This document shows, one piece after another, positions 43,500 through 55,367 of a DNA stretch of 64,000 nucleotides (position 1 is the stretch's first letter; each line of letters starts with the position of its first letter). Under the pieces are notes generated by a model. That model searched no databases. It worked only from the letters and a program-made list of their open reading frames with translations, and was not told the DNA's origin. Position numbers and translations under genes: made by a program. This stretch comes from Symsagittifera roscoffensis (lineage: Eukaryota > Xenacoelomorpha > Acoela > Convolutidae): positions 9,967,842 through 10,031,841 of the forward strand of contig NC_087071.1 of the NCBI RefSeq assembly GCF_963678635.1, in the 5' to 3' direction.

Positions 43500-44423
43500 G
43501 TGTCGTTATTGTAATCTGTTTAATGCCCAGTTGTGTAGTCTCTTACTTTCTTAATGTTGACCAAATAATGGTGGGGGTGCTACGAATGTATTCCAATCTA
43601 ATCGTAGTGGTATATTTTGAGATGATTGTTCTTGATATCGTGAATCAAGGCTGGTAGGGAAGTTTAGGGGAAAAATTGATGGTGAAAGAGGGTGTTGAGG
43701 TAAGGGAAAGTGTTTCGGGTAATGTAGATAGTCTTGTATCGAATGAAACGTCAACTGGGTTGCTTACTAAATTTAGTTCACCGTGAGGGTATTTGTTTGT
43801 CACCAAGTATGGAGTGCGCACTGTGTTTATGGAGTGCGTTGTTGGGTGATTAAAAGGGTTTTCCTTAATTTGTTCTGATATAGGGGTTGAACCTAAGTAA
43901 TCGGATGGAATATTTGAAATGTTTTGTTGTGAAGCAGTTGGAGGTGTTTCTGGTAATGTGCTACTTGAAATGTCTAAGAGACTTGATGTTGGTAATTGAA
44001 GTATATTGAATTGAACTCTGGGAGTTTTAAGCTTTCTGTTCCGTCTTGAATGTATAATTTGTCTATTTATTTCGAGTTTGTTCTGGTTTTGACTTATGTG
44101 TCTTACTCTGTTAAAATCTTGTTGTAGGTGTGGTATATATTATGTGTTGCTTCGTATTGTGGTTCACTTAAAGGTGCTTGGCGGACAACTGGTTCTAATG
44201 GTTCAGGTAATCGTGCGTGTCTTTCTTCAAAATTATATGGATTTTCTTGAAAAAAAAATGCGTGTAGATGAATGGGGTTCTGAGTACTTGTGGGTGTTAT
44301 TCGACTTTCTTGGGACGTCGTTGGTGGGGACTGGTGTGGGGGTTGTTGATTAGCAATTTTGGAAATATTCATTGAGTGAAGTTTCTTATGCTGAAAATTT
44401 TTGTTTGTTCCAGTATTCTTCAA
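43500..44423 (-). pseudogene. Large element: Pro/Gln-rich ORF between pol and env
   Basis: A 106-codon frame starts at 44,423; its internal MNISKIANQQPPHQSPPTTS reads like a natural N-terminus, and it ends LSEPQYEATHNIYHTYNKIL. After stops, a collinear frame at 43,551-43,754 has HFPLPQHPLSPSIFPLNFPT and RLDWNTFVAPPPLFGQH. Codon usage avoids stops over long Pro-rich stretches, which argues for past coding. It could be a separate accessory protein or the N-terminal extension of the env-like protein. No family was recognised. Confidence 0.35.
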
Positions 44424-44429
44424 TGAAAC

Positions 44430-45420
44430 AAAATAAGAGAATAGTGGCCAATTCGAAGGTGATGATTGCCGTTTTTATACATTTCTATATTGTCATAATA
44501 AGTGATGTTAAAATGTGAGAAAAATTATAAAGAGTAGAAAGATATCTGTTCTACTAAATAGATAAAGAATCATTTAAAAAGTTATGAAATTATTGTACCT
44601 GAGGAGGTTATCAAGTATTGTGGAGAGGGATATATATACTTCAAAGATTGAGTAGAAAATTAAAAAAAGATTGCAAAATTTTTTGAAAAGTATGAATAGG
44701 TTTTCTATGATATAAGTTAAAAATATTGTAAAAATTTTTAGAAGATTTTAAATGTTTATTAAAAGGTTTAAAATATTTGTTTGAATTTGATGACCGTTGT
44801 TGAGAGAAGCATTCAAGAAGCGATTTGGTTTGTTGAATCTTTTTCAATTTTTGGGGCTAAATTCGAGTGCGGTCGGATTATTTATTGATTTTTGACAAGT
44901 GGCTTGAATTTCGTCAAGTGTTGTTGAGGGCTTATTTTGAGATGTCGGGGAGATATTCGTAGTTTTGTTTTTATTTATGGAATAACTGGGGGTATCCAAG
45001 AAATATTCGTACTTTGAGCTTAATGATCATGTGTTTTTTGTTCCTTAGGCTAAATTAATAATTTTACGTGAGGGTTTTGTGAGTCCTAAGTTGGGAAAAT
45101 TTTGTTGATTTTTGTACTGCTTGATAGGGGAGGGTTGTAATAATGAGATTATATTCATTTTAGTTGTCATTTTGTAGTGGTTTGCTTATTTTTGACCTGG
45201 ACATCTTGAAAATTTATTTATAGATCAGCTTAGAGATGAATATGTGTCGGCTAATAAATTCGTATTGCTATAAATAAAGTGTTTTATTCGGGGTGATTTC
45301 TAGTGGCGGAGCTTGAATTAGATCTGTTCGAATACTTTTCAGCATGATATTTTGGAAATGTGGATTGTGCAAAATAATTTAAAAAAGAAAATGATGGAGA
45401 TTGAAAATGAAAGTTATTTT
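44430..45420 (-). other. Large element: pol-env spacer
   Basis: This is very AT-rich DNA with only short frames (one of 68 codons at 44,641-44,847 is mainly Lys/Asn/Phe and looks like chance). It may hold splice signals for the downstream ORFs, but none can be assigned with confidence. Confidence 0.35.
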
Positions 45421-47470
45421 TTAAATTCCACTTTCTTTATTGATGATTGTGGAATGAAGCTTTTATAATTTTTTCTTGGTTGACTTCTGAGTCGTGATGA
45501 TTCTCTATGTTCGGATTTTTCTTTTTGATCTTGTGTTAAAAAATTTTCTGTCGTTTTCCTATTTTTTCCTTCTTTTTGAGATATTCGTGTTTTTGGTTTA
45601 AGAGATGTTTGGTTAACATTTTCTTTTTATTGATCTAATTTTGAGCTTGTTTGTTCATCAGTGTGAGGATTCAAGTTAGTTTCTGAATTGTATTGAACCA
45701 TTTTTTGAACCTGTGAAAGAATATAATTGTGTTATTTCACGGAGTGCATATTCTTTTGGGTAATAGGTAAATAGGTTATTTCGGTGTTGAAGAATTTGTT
45801 TTTTATTTGTGTCGATCAATTTGTATGTGAGATCAGTGGTTTTCTCAATTATTTGGTATGGTCCTTTTTGGAGTGGTTATAACTTTTTATAAATTCCTTT
45901 TGTGTTGTAAAATTGGGAATTAAAACAAATGTTCTAAATCTGTTGCTGGTGTAAAGCGTGAATTAATTTGGGTATTTATGTTTTGTCTTTGCAGCAATTT
46001 TTTTGTTATTTTTTGATAAATTTCATTGTGTTTTTTATCTCTATTTAAAATCCATTCGGTGTGGGTACTGGAAGCTAATTTTAAAATTTGTGGATGATGA
46101 AAATTCTATGTAGTGGTAGATTATAATAAATTGAATCTTTGTTTGGTTGACAATAACAGTGTGCATTTGCATGGGCGTTTGCTGTAAACATTATTGGCTT
46201 ACGTGGTTTTTGGTTGAAAACATTTTCATATGGTGACTTTCCTAATGTTGTTATAATTTGTGAAAGTGGAAGTAACTTTACATCTGCTGATCATTCAGTA
46301 TATCGGGTATCATTTCCATTAAGGATACATCTGAGGTATTCTTGTAATGAACGGTTCATACCTTCGACTAATCCATTTGTCCAAGGTGCATGAGATGTAC
46401 GTGGTTTTTGTTAAATTTTTTATAGGTGGCATAATGTGATGATTTTATTATTAATAAAGTCAGTACCCTTGCCTGTGACTAGAATTTCGGTTAATCCAAA
46501 TTTAGCTATCCAGTGTTCGTAGAGTGTTGTATATGCATAAATAAGCATTACAATGGGGTACTGGATTAGGTGCTACATAACGTGTAAATGCATCAACAAT
46601 TACCATTATATATGAGTTTCCTTCTGAAGATGGTGAAATTGGTCCTTTTGTGTCATATGATATTCTGTGATTTAAAATAAAGACTTTGTCCTTTAAAATC
46701 TTGTTTTTCTGCGATTTGTTTTTGATTTGGATAGGTTTTATTCAATTGGCATATTATATAATCGTTGCATAAAACTTTTATCCAAATTGGTGCATTAGGA
46801 AAATAAAAGTTTTGCATAAAATTAAAATATGTTTTTTTTTTCTGATCCGGAATGTCCTTTTGTATTCAAGGTATGGGAATCATTAAAAGCGATAAGCATC
46901 ATACTTAAAGGTAGACATGGTACTTTAAAATCAGGTGTTTGATATTCTAGAATGTCTGTGTTTTAATTTATGGTGGTATTATCTAAGGAGTGTTTTGTTT
47001 CCTAAGATAGTTGAATCAGCTTTTGTTGGCTTTGTTTTATGTTTGTGCCTTGATTTGAGCTGTCTATTGACGGGATCAAAGTTTTGGTGTTTTTGTAATA
47101 ATTCAAGTGTTATTCTTTCTGTTGTTGGCAGAAAAATGTTTTCTTTATCGATTTTTGATAGGGGTATTGTATCAAGTGGGTCATGAAGGTTAAAAATTTG
47201 ACTTATCGTGTATTTTGAATCATTTGGTAGCGGGCCTGATAGATTTATGGTATCAGTTAGGTTTTCCTTTTCTATCAAAGGAAATGTGTCTTTTTTATGT
47301 GGTTGCTGTTTAAGTCGATTTTGTTGAGTATGATTTTTGATCCAATGTGAATATGGAATTGTCTTGAATGTAGATGTTCCTAATAAATCAACTTCAAAAT
47401 GGTTGTTTTGACAATCTAAATAGAGTGGAAAATGTTGTAGATTGTTTTCTTTATGACTGATCAATGTCAA
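45420..47470 (-). pseudogene. Large element: integrase and C-terminal tail
   Basis: A 163-codon frame (46,979-47,470) is the N-terminal part with LQHFPLYLDCQNNHFEVDLL. Broken frames then give the zinc-binding HHCC region (GHSGSEKKTYFNFMQNFYFP, about 46,800-46,860, and LCNDYIICQ). The catalytic core follows: RISYDTKGPISPSSEGNSYI (first Asp, about 46,660), EILVTGKGTDFINNK (about 46,460-46,490; the second catalytic Asp position reads Gly in VTGKG), and APWTNGLVEGMNRSLQEYLR (catalytic Glu, about 46,350-46,390). A charged tail ends near 45,420. It is close to complete but broken by stops and by loss of one catalytic residue. Confidence 0.78.
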
Positions 47471-47574
47471 CTTTTACTGCGTATTTACAATCTAATCGTG
47501 GTGAAGTTTCATCTTTGCCGAGGTAATTTTTTATTTTTTGTGGTGTTTCAACTGTTGTTTTTCTTGTTTATAGT

Positions 47575-48107
47575 TCAGGTGGTATTTCTACTAAGACTAT
47601 CAGGTAGTGCAAGGTTTTTTCCTGCTGTCCATACTATGTGTGAGTTTGGAAATTTCATTAGGATTAGTTGAAATCTATAAACTCTATGGTTTGGATTTGA
47701 TTCTTGTGTAAAAAGAAATATGATAGGGTTATGGTCTGTAAACAAAACTGTTGGATGTTTGGATCCAAGTATCAAAAATTCATATTCTGTTAAGGTGTGT
47801 ATGATTGCTGTGCACTCTCTCATAAGAGCAGAGAGTCATAATTTAGCTTGTGTAAATAGGCGAGAGTTTGATGATATAAGATTCATCTTATTTGTTCCAC
47901 TGTGGGATTGTAACAATGCTGCTCCCATGCCAAATTTGAAACATCGCACATTGCATAAAAAGTTTGATTTGGATCTGGGATTGTGTTTGAAATCTGTTCA
48001 GTGAAAAGTTTTTTGATTTCTTCAAATCGTGTTTGATGTTCTGTTGTCCATTCAAAGTTATTTTGTTGTCGAAGAATGTTGTAAAATGGTCTTAAGTACA
48101 ATTGCAT
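47575..48107 (-). pseudogene. Large element: RNase H
   Basis: The frame 47,883-48,107 reads FYNILRQQNNFEWTTEHQTR then TFYAMCDVSNLAWEQH, the start of the RNase H domain of Gypsy pol. The frame 47,575-47,823 gives the second half: VLFTDHNPIIFLFTQESNPN and WTAGKNLALPDSLSRNTT, the typical tDH.pL and G..N..AD.LSR blocks. A break of about 60 bases with stops separates them. The domain removes the RNA strand during reverse transcription. Confidence 0.75.
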
Positions 48108-49522
48108 TTATGTACGTATTTACTTAAGAAATTTAACATTCCAAGAAATTCTTGTATTTTCTTTTTATTTGTTGGTGGTTGAAGTTTTTGAATTGCATCA
48201 ATTCGTGATTTTAATGGGGTTATATGGTCTTTTTCTATGATGTGTCCAAGAAATTTTACGCGTGTCAAGAAAAAATGTGATTTATCTGGGGCTGCTTTCA
48301 TGTTTTCGTTTTGTAGATTTTGATGATATTTTTCTAGAACTATAAGATTTTCATCTTTTGTTTGTGATTGCATAAAAACATTGTCTAAATATGTGATTGC
48401 ATTTTTCCTAAGTTTGAGTGGTCTAAAAATTTTACTCATGAAGGCTGAGAAAGCTGTGATAGTCGTCGTGATTGTTCATCTAGTGGAATTTGGTTATATG
48501 CACTATTCATGTCTGCGGTTGTGAAATATTTACCGTTTATTTTAGTTGAAATTACTTGAATTGGTTCTATTGGCCAATTGCATTTGGAATAATCAATTAG
48601 TGAATTGAGGTATCTAGCGCCTAGAACTATTTTTAATGATTATCTTTGGCGAGGATAATAACAGGGTTAATAAAGGTGTTTCCTTCTGGTTGTTCTTCTA
48701 TATTTACTGGAGACATAATTTGGTATTGTTCTAGAATGTCAAGTAGTCTAATAACTTTTCATGTAAATGAACTCGTACTTTACTTGCTCTTTGTTTTTTG
48801 AAAACTGCGTCAGGTTTCAAGGGTAAATGTAGTGGTGAAATTATTTTTCCAACATCAAATTTAGATGTTCCATAAACTTTTGGATATTTTAAAATTATTT
48901 CAGCTAATTTTTCAAATTCATTCTGTGTTAATTGGGAGTGGTAAAAATTGAAAATTGTCAAGAATTTTTGTTGTTGTTCTGTATAGTGTGATATTTTGAA
49001 TAGTGGTTTAAAATAAGGTGTTTTTGTGAAATAGTATGTGTTCCTTTTTTCATTACTTATTATATTATTTATTGATAGTTCTTCATCGGGGATTGTTGAC
49101 TGACATATATCTAGTAGTTGTAAAATAATATTCACTCTGTATGAAACTTCTTTTGTGGGGGAAGTTGTTGCATTACTATCGCAATATCCTAAGAGTCCTA
49201 AAGGTAAGGTGATTTTGTATGGTGAATTATTATACACGTGTAGAGAAATAATATCGAAATTTGAGTTTTTCATTTATTTTATGGATGAAATTGTTACTCT
49301 AAAAAATTTGTGAATTGGTTCAATTTCAAAGTCTGACATATAGAGATGTTTTCGATTTTGGTTTTTGTCGTACTGGTGAACTTGTTTAGTTGGAAATTCA
49401 TAAACACAACCTGATAGTGGTTTGAGATGTTTTCTTTCTTTTTTATAGATCTGGTAAAATTTTGAAAAGAATGGTGGTTGTTTGTTCATTCTTTGGAAGA
49501 ATGTTAAAGCGGTGTTTTGCAT
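47860..49522 (-). pseudogene. Large element: reverse transcriptase
   Basis: An 82-codon frame (49,274-49,522) leads directly into a 180-codon frame (48,731-49,273) ending in the pre-RT/fingers region (KFDVGKIISPLHLPLKPDAV). A broken stretch follows with GNTFINPVIILAKDN (about 48,640-48,690), then a 115-codon frame (48,092-48,439) with ITYLDNVFMQSQTKDENLIV, ending in the thumb/connection KKKIQEFLGMLNFLSKYVHK. The YxDD box reads YLDN at 48,380-48,391, so the second active-site Asp is Asn. Copies RNA to DNA in active relatives; this copy is broken by stops between 48,440 and 48,700. Confidence 0.8.
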
Positions 49523-49539
49523 TTTTGTATTTTTGTCTT

Positions 49540-49970
49540 TTATATTAATTTTACTATCTAAATTATTTTAATAAAAGTTGGTATACACTTTGTGATGAAT
49601 AGAATTCCAATAATATTGTGTTTTATATCTGTGATATGGAATATTTGTTTAAATGGTTTATTGAGAATTTTATTTTGTTCCATTGTTTTTAGTGGGAACA
49701 AGAAAAAATTGAATTTTTCCATAATTTGTTAGGGTTGAGCCTTGTGCTGAGGCTAGTCTACTTAATCCTATTTTGTGAATTGTCTCTTGATAATTGTCTC
49801 GTGATATTTTGATAATTGTTGTAATTTCGTATTTGGTGATTTGATCTATTGTTTGAGTAATTTCGTGATCGATTATAATATTCTTGATTTCGATTATTTG
49901 AATAACTTCTGTTCCTATTGTTGGAATAATTTCTGTGTATATTGTATGATGAGTTTCTTGATCTATCATT
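49540..49970 (-). pseudogene. Large element: protease-like segment
   Basis: A 99-codon minus-strand frame (49,670-49,969) is repetitive (Ile/Thr/Glu-rich), then reads LASAQGSTLTNYGKIQFFL. One frame over, the continuation gives DIKHNIIGIPFITKCIP (about 49,570-49,630), which resembles the second conserved block of retroviral-type aspartic proteases (hydrophobic-hydrophobic-G). I did not find the DTG block, so the call rests on position between zinc knuckle and RT plus that one block. Confidence 0.4.
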
Positions 49971-52806
49971 TAAATAGTATCAAACGAGTAGTTCTGTCTG
50001 TTTGAGTTTGATCGTGAATACTTTTTTCGATAATGATTATTTGTACTGTGTGTTCGCTTATATCGATTTTGTGAGGAATTTCGTGAATTTCTTTTATCCG
50101 GTGATCTACCTCTGTAGTTAGAATTCTAATGTGATTAATTTTGTAAAGTATTTGAGCTGTTTGGTAGTGGTTTTCCAGAGCTATTGTTACTATGAATGTT
50201 TTTTTGTTTGGTAGTTTTTGATCTTTTTTCATGTATTGATAGAATGATTTTTTTGGTTCTTTGTACTTTTGTGGTTTATTTTGATTGTCTTGCTGTTTTT
50301 GTCTGCATTCAGCAATACTGTGTCCGTATCTTCGGCAATCGTTACACCATTTTTTCAATGATAGTTTACCTTTAAAATTTGGGTTTTTCTAATATATATT
50401 TAAGATTTCTGTGATTTTTTTTTCGGATAAATCTGTGTCTGAATTATGTATATTATTTATTTGTGTTGTTGTTGCTGGAATATTATCAACGTACTATAAT
50501 TTGAGATTTTCTGTTTCTTCTAGTTTCATAGCGATTTCTGCTTGTTCTAGTTTATCTACTAGTTTTCTAAAATCTAGATCTGGTTCTCGAATTGAGGAAG
50601 GATGTGATGCTCTCTTTTTAATTGCTATTTTTCATAATTGAGGTGTTAGAATCATCATTAAAATTTCTGTCATTTTTGTGTTTTTATAATCATGAGTATT
50701 TATTGAATATGCTTTTTGGACTAGCGTTTCGATCCTTACTGCTAGTTGTTTGATCGATTCATTTGGTAGTCTAAGAATTTCTTGCATAAAAATCTTCGAT
50801 GTTGTTTGTTTTTTTCTGAATCAAACATTTTTGAAAATTCTTCTGTGAATCTTTTCCAATCTGATTTTAATTCTATAGGTAAAACTGAAAGTGTGGTTTG
50901 TATTAACGTTGTACGTGTATGTATCCAATTTTGGTGAAGTGGCGTATTTATGGGTTCAGGTCCTATGTTTAAAATTAAATTTGCTGTGAGTGCATTTAAA
51001 TAATTTCTACAGAATATTCAGGATATATGGTTTCATCAATGGTTTTTTTGATTGTATTGATGATCCACCCATGAGGTATGGATTCATAGTCATCTGTAGT
51101 GATTCTACGGCATTTGGCTTTTGTGAAAAATTTGTGAGTTGACTTTTTGTGTTTTTGTGTTGTTGTAAATAATGGATAATGGGATTTAATTTTGCATTTA
51201 TGTTGGTTGATAATAATCTGTGGTTACCGGGTTTTGCCTTTGTATTGGTTGATATGATTGTGTATAGACTGGGTTTTGCGTTTGCAATGGTTGGTGAGTT
51301 TGTGTGTTAGCTGGGTTTTGTGGATAAAAATTTGTATTTTCGGATGCTTGATTTGGTCGAGGTGGTTTTGCACGGTATTCTTGTGTATATGGTGCAAAAG
51401 TATCTGGTTGATAATAATCATCATCATCTGATGATAAATAAGAAGGTGTATAATAAGGTGTATTATGTTTACCTTCATAAGATTATGTGGGTAATCATAA
51501 GAATTTACCAAAGTTGTTATTTTTTTGTCGAAATTTTTGTCTCTGTGAAAATAAAAGATTTTGAGTATTTGGGCGAAAAGATTTAGATGTTTGTGATCTA
51601 TTTACATAATTATAATTGTGTTCTGCAATTGATATTTCTTGTTATTTCTTGTGAATGTTCTTTGTATTGAATCGGTATCATCATTGGCCGAAATGATTGA
51701 TAGCTCACATGTGGGTATCTTGGTTCAATGGTGGTTTTTACCGTATATTGTAATGTTACCTAAGGTAAGATTGATTTTTTTGGTCTTGGAGTTGTAAGAT
51801 TTTGATGTATTGGTGAGATACTTTGTTGTGATGTTGTTACTACTGTGGTAACTACTTCTTCATTTGTGGGATGTGATGATGTTTGAATATCTTGTTGTGT
51901 GAGATTCCTAGTTCCATTTAGATTTTCTTGTTGTATGACAGTTGAATTTAAAGTATTATTTCCTGTTCGATCGGGTAGAAATCAGTTATAGTTTAAAGGT
52001 GTTGCATCAGTTGTGAGTGGATATACCTTAATATAATCTTTGTGTATAGAAACTGTGCCAATGGCTTGACTTGAAATATCTGTTGGTATGTTAATAAATA
52101 TTGTATGAGACCATACAGAGTCCTAAACATAATCTGAATACTCTGCTAATGCTGTATCATCTGTTGAATTTTGGGGTCTTAAATTTTTTCTTGCTGGTGA
52201 GATTAAATCAAGAGTATGTGTGAAATAATCTATGATGAATCATGCTAAGATTTTTTTGTAAACCGTGTTTAACTTTTTGTGAAACGTCGTTACTGGTTAA
52301 ATTTTCACGGATTGCATTTAAATATTCGGAAAATATTGTGATTTCATGGCTTACAATTGTATGTTTTGATGTTTGAACTGTTGAAGTTCCTTGGGATTCT
52401 AAAATAGTTAAATAGCTATAAATTATTCGAAATACTTCATTAGTAAATATCGAATTTGCTCTTTGTTGTATATTTTTTAAATATTGTGTGAATACTTTTA
52501 AACTTCACTTCTATATCTACGGCGTCTGTTTGAAGTAGATACCTACCATGAAATTGGGCTCTGTAGTTCTATGGTATAGATTCCGTACTGTTGTGTTATT
52601 GTACATATTTCTCTGAGGTAGTGGTCGACAATTTTTCTTTTAATTGTTACTTCTGGAAATTCTGCTGCGCATGAGCTAATTCCTTTTTCAAATAATTTTG
52701 CTATTAATTTTTAACAAAATTTTGTTTGTCCTCTATCTTCAGTGAGGGAAATGATTATAAATGGGAGGATGGAGTTTTTATCTTCACTTTCTTCATTTAT
52801 ACTCAT
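49966..52806 (-). pseudogene. Large element: gag
   Basis: A start codon at about 52,806 opens MSINEESEDKNSILPFIIIS, then a stop, then a collinear frame with KLIAKLFEKGISSCAAEFPE. Downstream the frames become Gln/Pro/Thr-rich: SQQSISPIHQNLTTPRPKKS (about 51,800) and YLSSDDDYYQPDTFAPYTQE (about 51,430). A helical part with EPDLDFRKLVDKLEQAEIAM (about 50,580) follows, and the last part has a zinc knuckle WCNDCRRYGHSIAEC (50,305-50,349), exactly CX2CX4HX4C. This is the capsid/nucleocapsid precursor that packages the element's RNA. Several stops and frameshifts interrupt it. A Pro/Gln-rich N-terminal half of this length is unusual for gag. Confidence 0.7.
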
Positions 52807-52869
52807 TTTTGTGCTTTATGACTGTCAATTTGTAACTTTGTATGTGCTTTATTGGTTGATTCCAATTGT

Positions 52870-54640
52870 ATAGTCGTACTGGTTTTTTTTGTATGTGTTT
52901 TTTTTTCTTCGTTTTCCTTGTATTGATGAATGTGATGTGGTTTCTGAGTCAGAAAAATATAATGTATCATTAACTGGGTAGCTCTTATTTATTGAGTTTT
53001 TTAATCTATAAAGTTCTTGTAAATGACTTGTTTCTGATTCGGTGAATGCGTTTGTTTTTTTTTGAAAACCTTTTTCGTGTAATTTGTCTTTGTTTGCTTA
53101 AAATTTTTCGTTTGATTGTTTGTCGTTTGGTTCTAATGTATCCTGTTGACTGTCTGCGTGGAGTTATTACGAGATCTTATTTCTCGTTGTTTATTTCACA
53201 GTTGTGTAATATGAGTGTTTGGTTTATTTCCTAAATTGTCTAGTGACATAGGATTTAGGATGATGGATGCAATATTTGGATTAGTAATTTTTAAAGTGCT
53301 TAAACTATTAGTCCTTACGATTTTTTTTTGGTTAGCCTAACTTGGGTCTTGTTTTTCAGAGTTGGAGAGAAAAGCATATATCGATTGTTTGTTTTATCCT
53401 AAATTGTCTAGTGACATAAGGTTCATGATGACGGATGCAATATTAAGATTGGTGATTTTTAATATCCTAAACTGTTAGTTCTTATGATTTTTTGGTTAGC
53501 CTAACTTGGGTCATGTATTCAGGGTTGGAGAGAAAAGCATATATCGATTCCGGAGAATGATTGTTACTTTCTCGTGGCTAGTCCAAGTTAAGGTGTTAAC
53601 TTACGTAATCTTACCTAGGGGTAATGATTGTGTTCAAGGGTTGGAGAACAGTAAATCGATTCACAAGGTTCAGGTATAATTAGAACACAATTAGTTCGTT
53701 AAATACTATTTTAAAATTACTAAGTTTGAGTATTATCTTGGGTGAGGTAAGAGGGGGGATCAAGTGAAGGATGAATAACCGAAGTTCTTCACTGTTTATT
53801 CTAATTAGAATGGCTAGTGTTATTGAAAAATTTCTGTTAGTCCTGGGTCGTAGAACGGGTTGGATAGTGAATAGGTCGTTAGACGCTATGCTAACTGTGT
53901 GGGGGAGAACAAAATTGTTCTATTTGATCCAAGGATAAGCCTTGATGATCAATATATAAATAAATGATAAAAAATTTAGTTGGTACAAAAATGAAATGGA
54001 GATCCAAGAAAAGCCTTGATGATCTATTTAAATTAAAAGGTTTAATTTAGTTAAAAGTAAAAATTAGAATAGGCCTTTTTAAAGTAATTTAAAGTTTAAT
54101 TGGTAGAAAGGTTTAGTTTTTGATGATAATAGTGGTTTTATGATTTGCTTGATATGTTTAGGTAATGAAGCTGAGATGAAGAAATGATTGTGTTATGACT
54201 AAAAATTTGTGTGTTTACTAACTAATTTTTATTTCTCATTTTCAATAAACATTCTTTTTAGATATTTTTCTTTTTTACTGCAGTTTTAAAGAAACGATTA
54301 GAGATCTTTTTATCAATTGTTATTGTTCAAAACTAAGTGTAGCGCCTGTAGTTATTGGTGAAGAACTTTCTTCGACGATACTATGTCTGCAAATGACAAT
54401 CTAAATTCATTGCTAATAAAACTTTAAATATAAAAATTGTGTTGGCTTTTGCCGTATGACCATGAAACTTATGGGTAGGTTCCGTTGTAGTCGTATATCG
54501 TCTCTTGTTCGAGGTCTTCTTCCAATACCGGGGAGTTCTCGTATTGTTCGGAATAATGGCTCTGATCTATTGAGTCGTAGAGACATTTCAATTAATATAT
54601 TCTCGAGTAACATTTTTGTGATTTTGTCCAAGTCTAATTT
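52870..54640 (-). other. Leader region of the large element
   Basis: Between the 5' LTR and the gag start lie about 1.8 kb without convincing coding frames. The primer binding site should be near the LTR edge but was not identified. A 169-bp tandem duplication is present at 53.23-53.55 kb. Confidence 0.4.
53230..53552. repeat. Tandem duplication, period about 169 bp
   Basis: CCTAAATTGTCTAGTGACATA starts at 53,230 and 53,399. Both copies end GTTGGAGAGAAAAGCATATATCGATT. A shorter related phrase, GGGTTGGAGAACAGTAAATCGATT, follows at 53,638, suggesting a third eroded copy. Confidence 0.9.
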
Positions 54641-54870
54641 ATTTTGTTAGTTCCAAACTATTTTATTGCTTAAGGTCTTATTCGAGACTTATGGTCGCAC
54701 CAGATGAGTTTTGTCGGATGGTCTAATTCATAGAGTAATTTCAGATAAGGTACACCGTCTGCTCGTCACGCTATCTTATTTTCGGCCGGATAGATTCGTG
54801 CAGCTTCTTAGTCTAATAACAATCTTAATCTTACTCTTATATCTCCTAGTCTCAATAGTATACTGGTTTT
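54640..54870 (-). repeat. Partial tandem copy of LTR interior
   Basis: TAAGGTCTTATTCGAGACTTATGGTCGCACCAGATGAG and the next 130 bases parallel 54,955-55,150 with an offset of about 285 bp (shared GGTCGCACCAGATGAG, TTATTTTCGGCCGGA). The 3' LTR has only one such block, so this is a local duplication at the 5' end. Confidence 0.8.
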
Positions 54871-54989
54871 TGCGCATTCGTTTTTAGAGTTTCCTCAGAA
54901 AGATAACAATTGTAGTCTAATTCTAAAATCAATTTTTTCTAAGTCTAAGTTAGTTAAGGTCTTGTTCGAGACTTTTGGTCGCACCAGAT

Positions 54990-55367
54990 GAGTTATGTTC
55001 GGTTGACTGTACTCACAGAGTAGTTTCAGATAAGGTACACCATCTGCTCGCCACGCTATCTTATTTTCGGCCGGAAAGATTCGTGCAACTTCTTAGTCTA
55101 ACACCGATCTTAATCTTACTCTTATATCTCTTAGTCTCAATAGATCTAGACTATACTGGTTTGTTACGAGTTGGTCTCTAGGAAAAAGAAACTAAGATGT
55201 GAGTTAAATTCAGAATACCCTGACGCTGAAACTACAAGTAGTTTCAGCACTTACAAATAAGTGGGTTGTTAGTTAGATGGAGTATGATGGGTTAGTCTTC
55301 AATATTTTATAGGGATAAAATATCTAATTTATAACCAATAATAATATACAGTTTGGATCAGGTTCCA
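54990..55367 (-). repeat. 5' LTR of the large element
   Basis: Partner of 36,975-37,353. The element's promoter should be here, directing transcription toward lower coordinates. Its last bases on the element strand are followed by a second, partial copy of the LTR interior at about 54,640-54,870. Confidence 0.85.
55225..55248. repeat. 24-base perfect palindrome in 5' LTR
   Basis: Identical to 37,211-37,234 although neighbouring LTR bases differ between the copies (for example CTCTGGTGCTG versus CCCTGACGCTG). Confidence 0.95.

Larger units (their letters stand above)
36975..55367 (-). mobile_element. Large LTR retroelement with env-like gene (about 18.4 kb)
   Basis: Related LTR sequences lie at 36,975-37,353 and about 54,990-55,367 in the same orientation. 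Between them, on the minus strand, the order is gag (zinc knuckle), protease-like, RT, RNase H, integrase, Pro/Gln-rich ORF, env-like region, Ser/Pro-rich tail, an extra ORF and a non-coding tail. RT before integrase puts it with Ty3/Gypsy-type elements, and the env-like gene gives it the layout of an endogenous retrovirus. It is unusually long even so. In-frame stops, frameshifts and changed catalytic residues show that this copy is inactive, but reading frames remain far better preserved than in the two other Gypsy elements, so it is the youngest insertion here. Confidence 0.8.

Noticed and set aside
51224-51511. 95-codon Ile/His-rich ORF in the gag region.
   Set aside because: Another frame of the same strand gives a Pro/Gln-rich gag sequence with far more natural composition.
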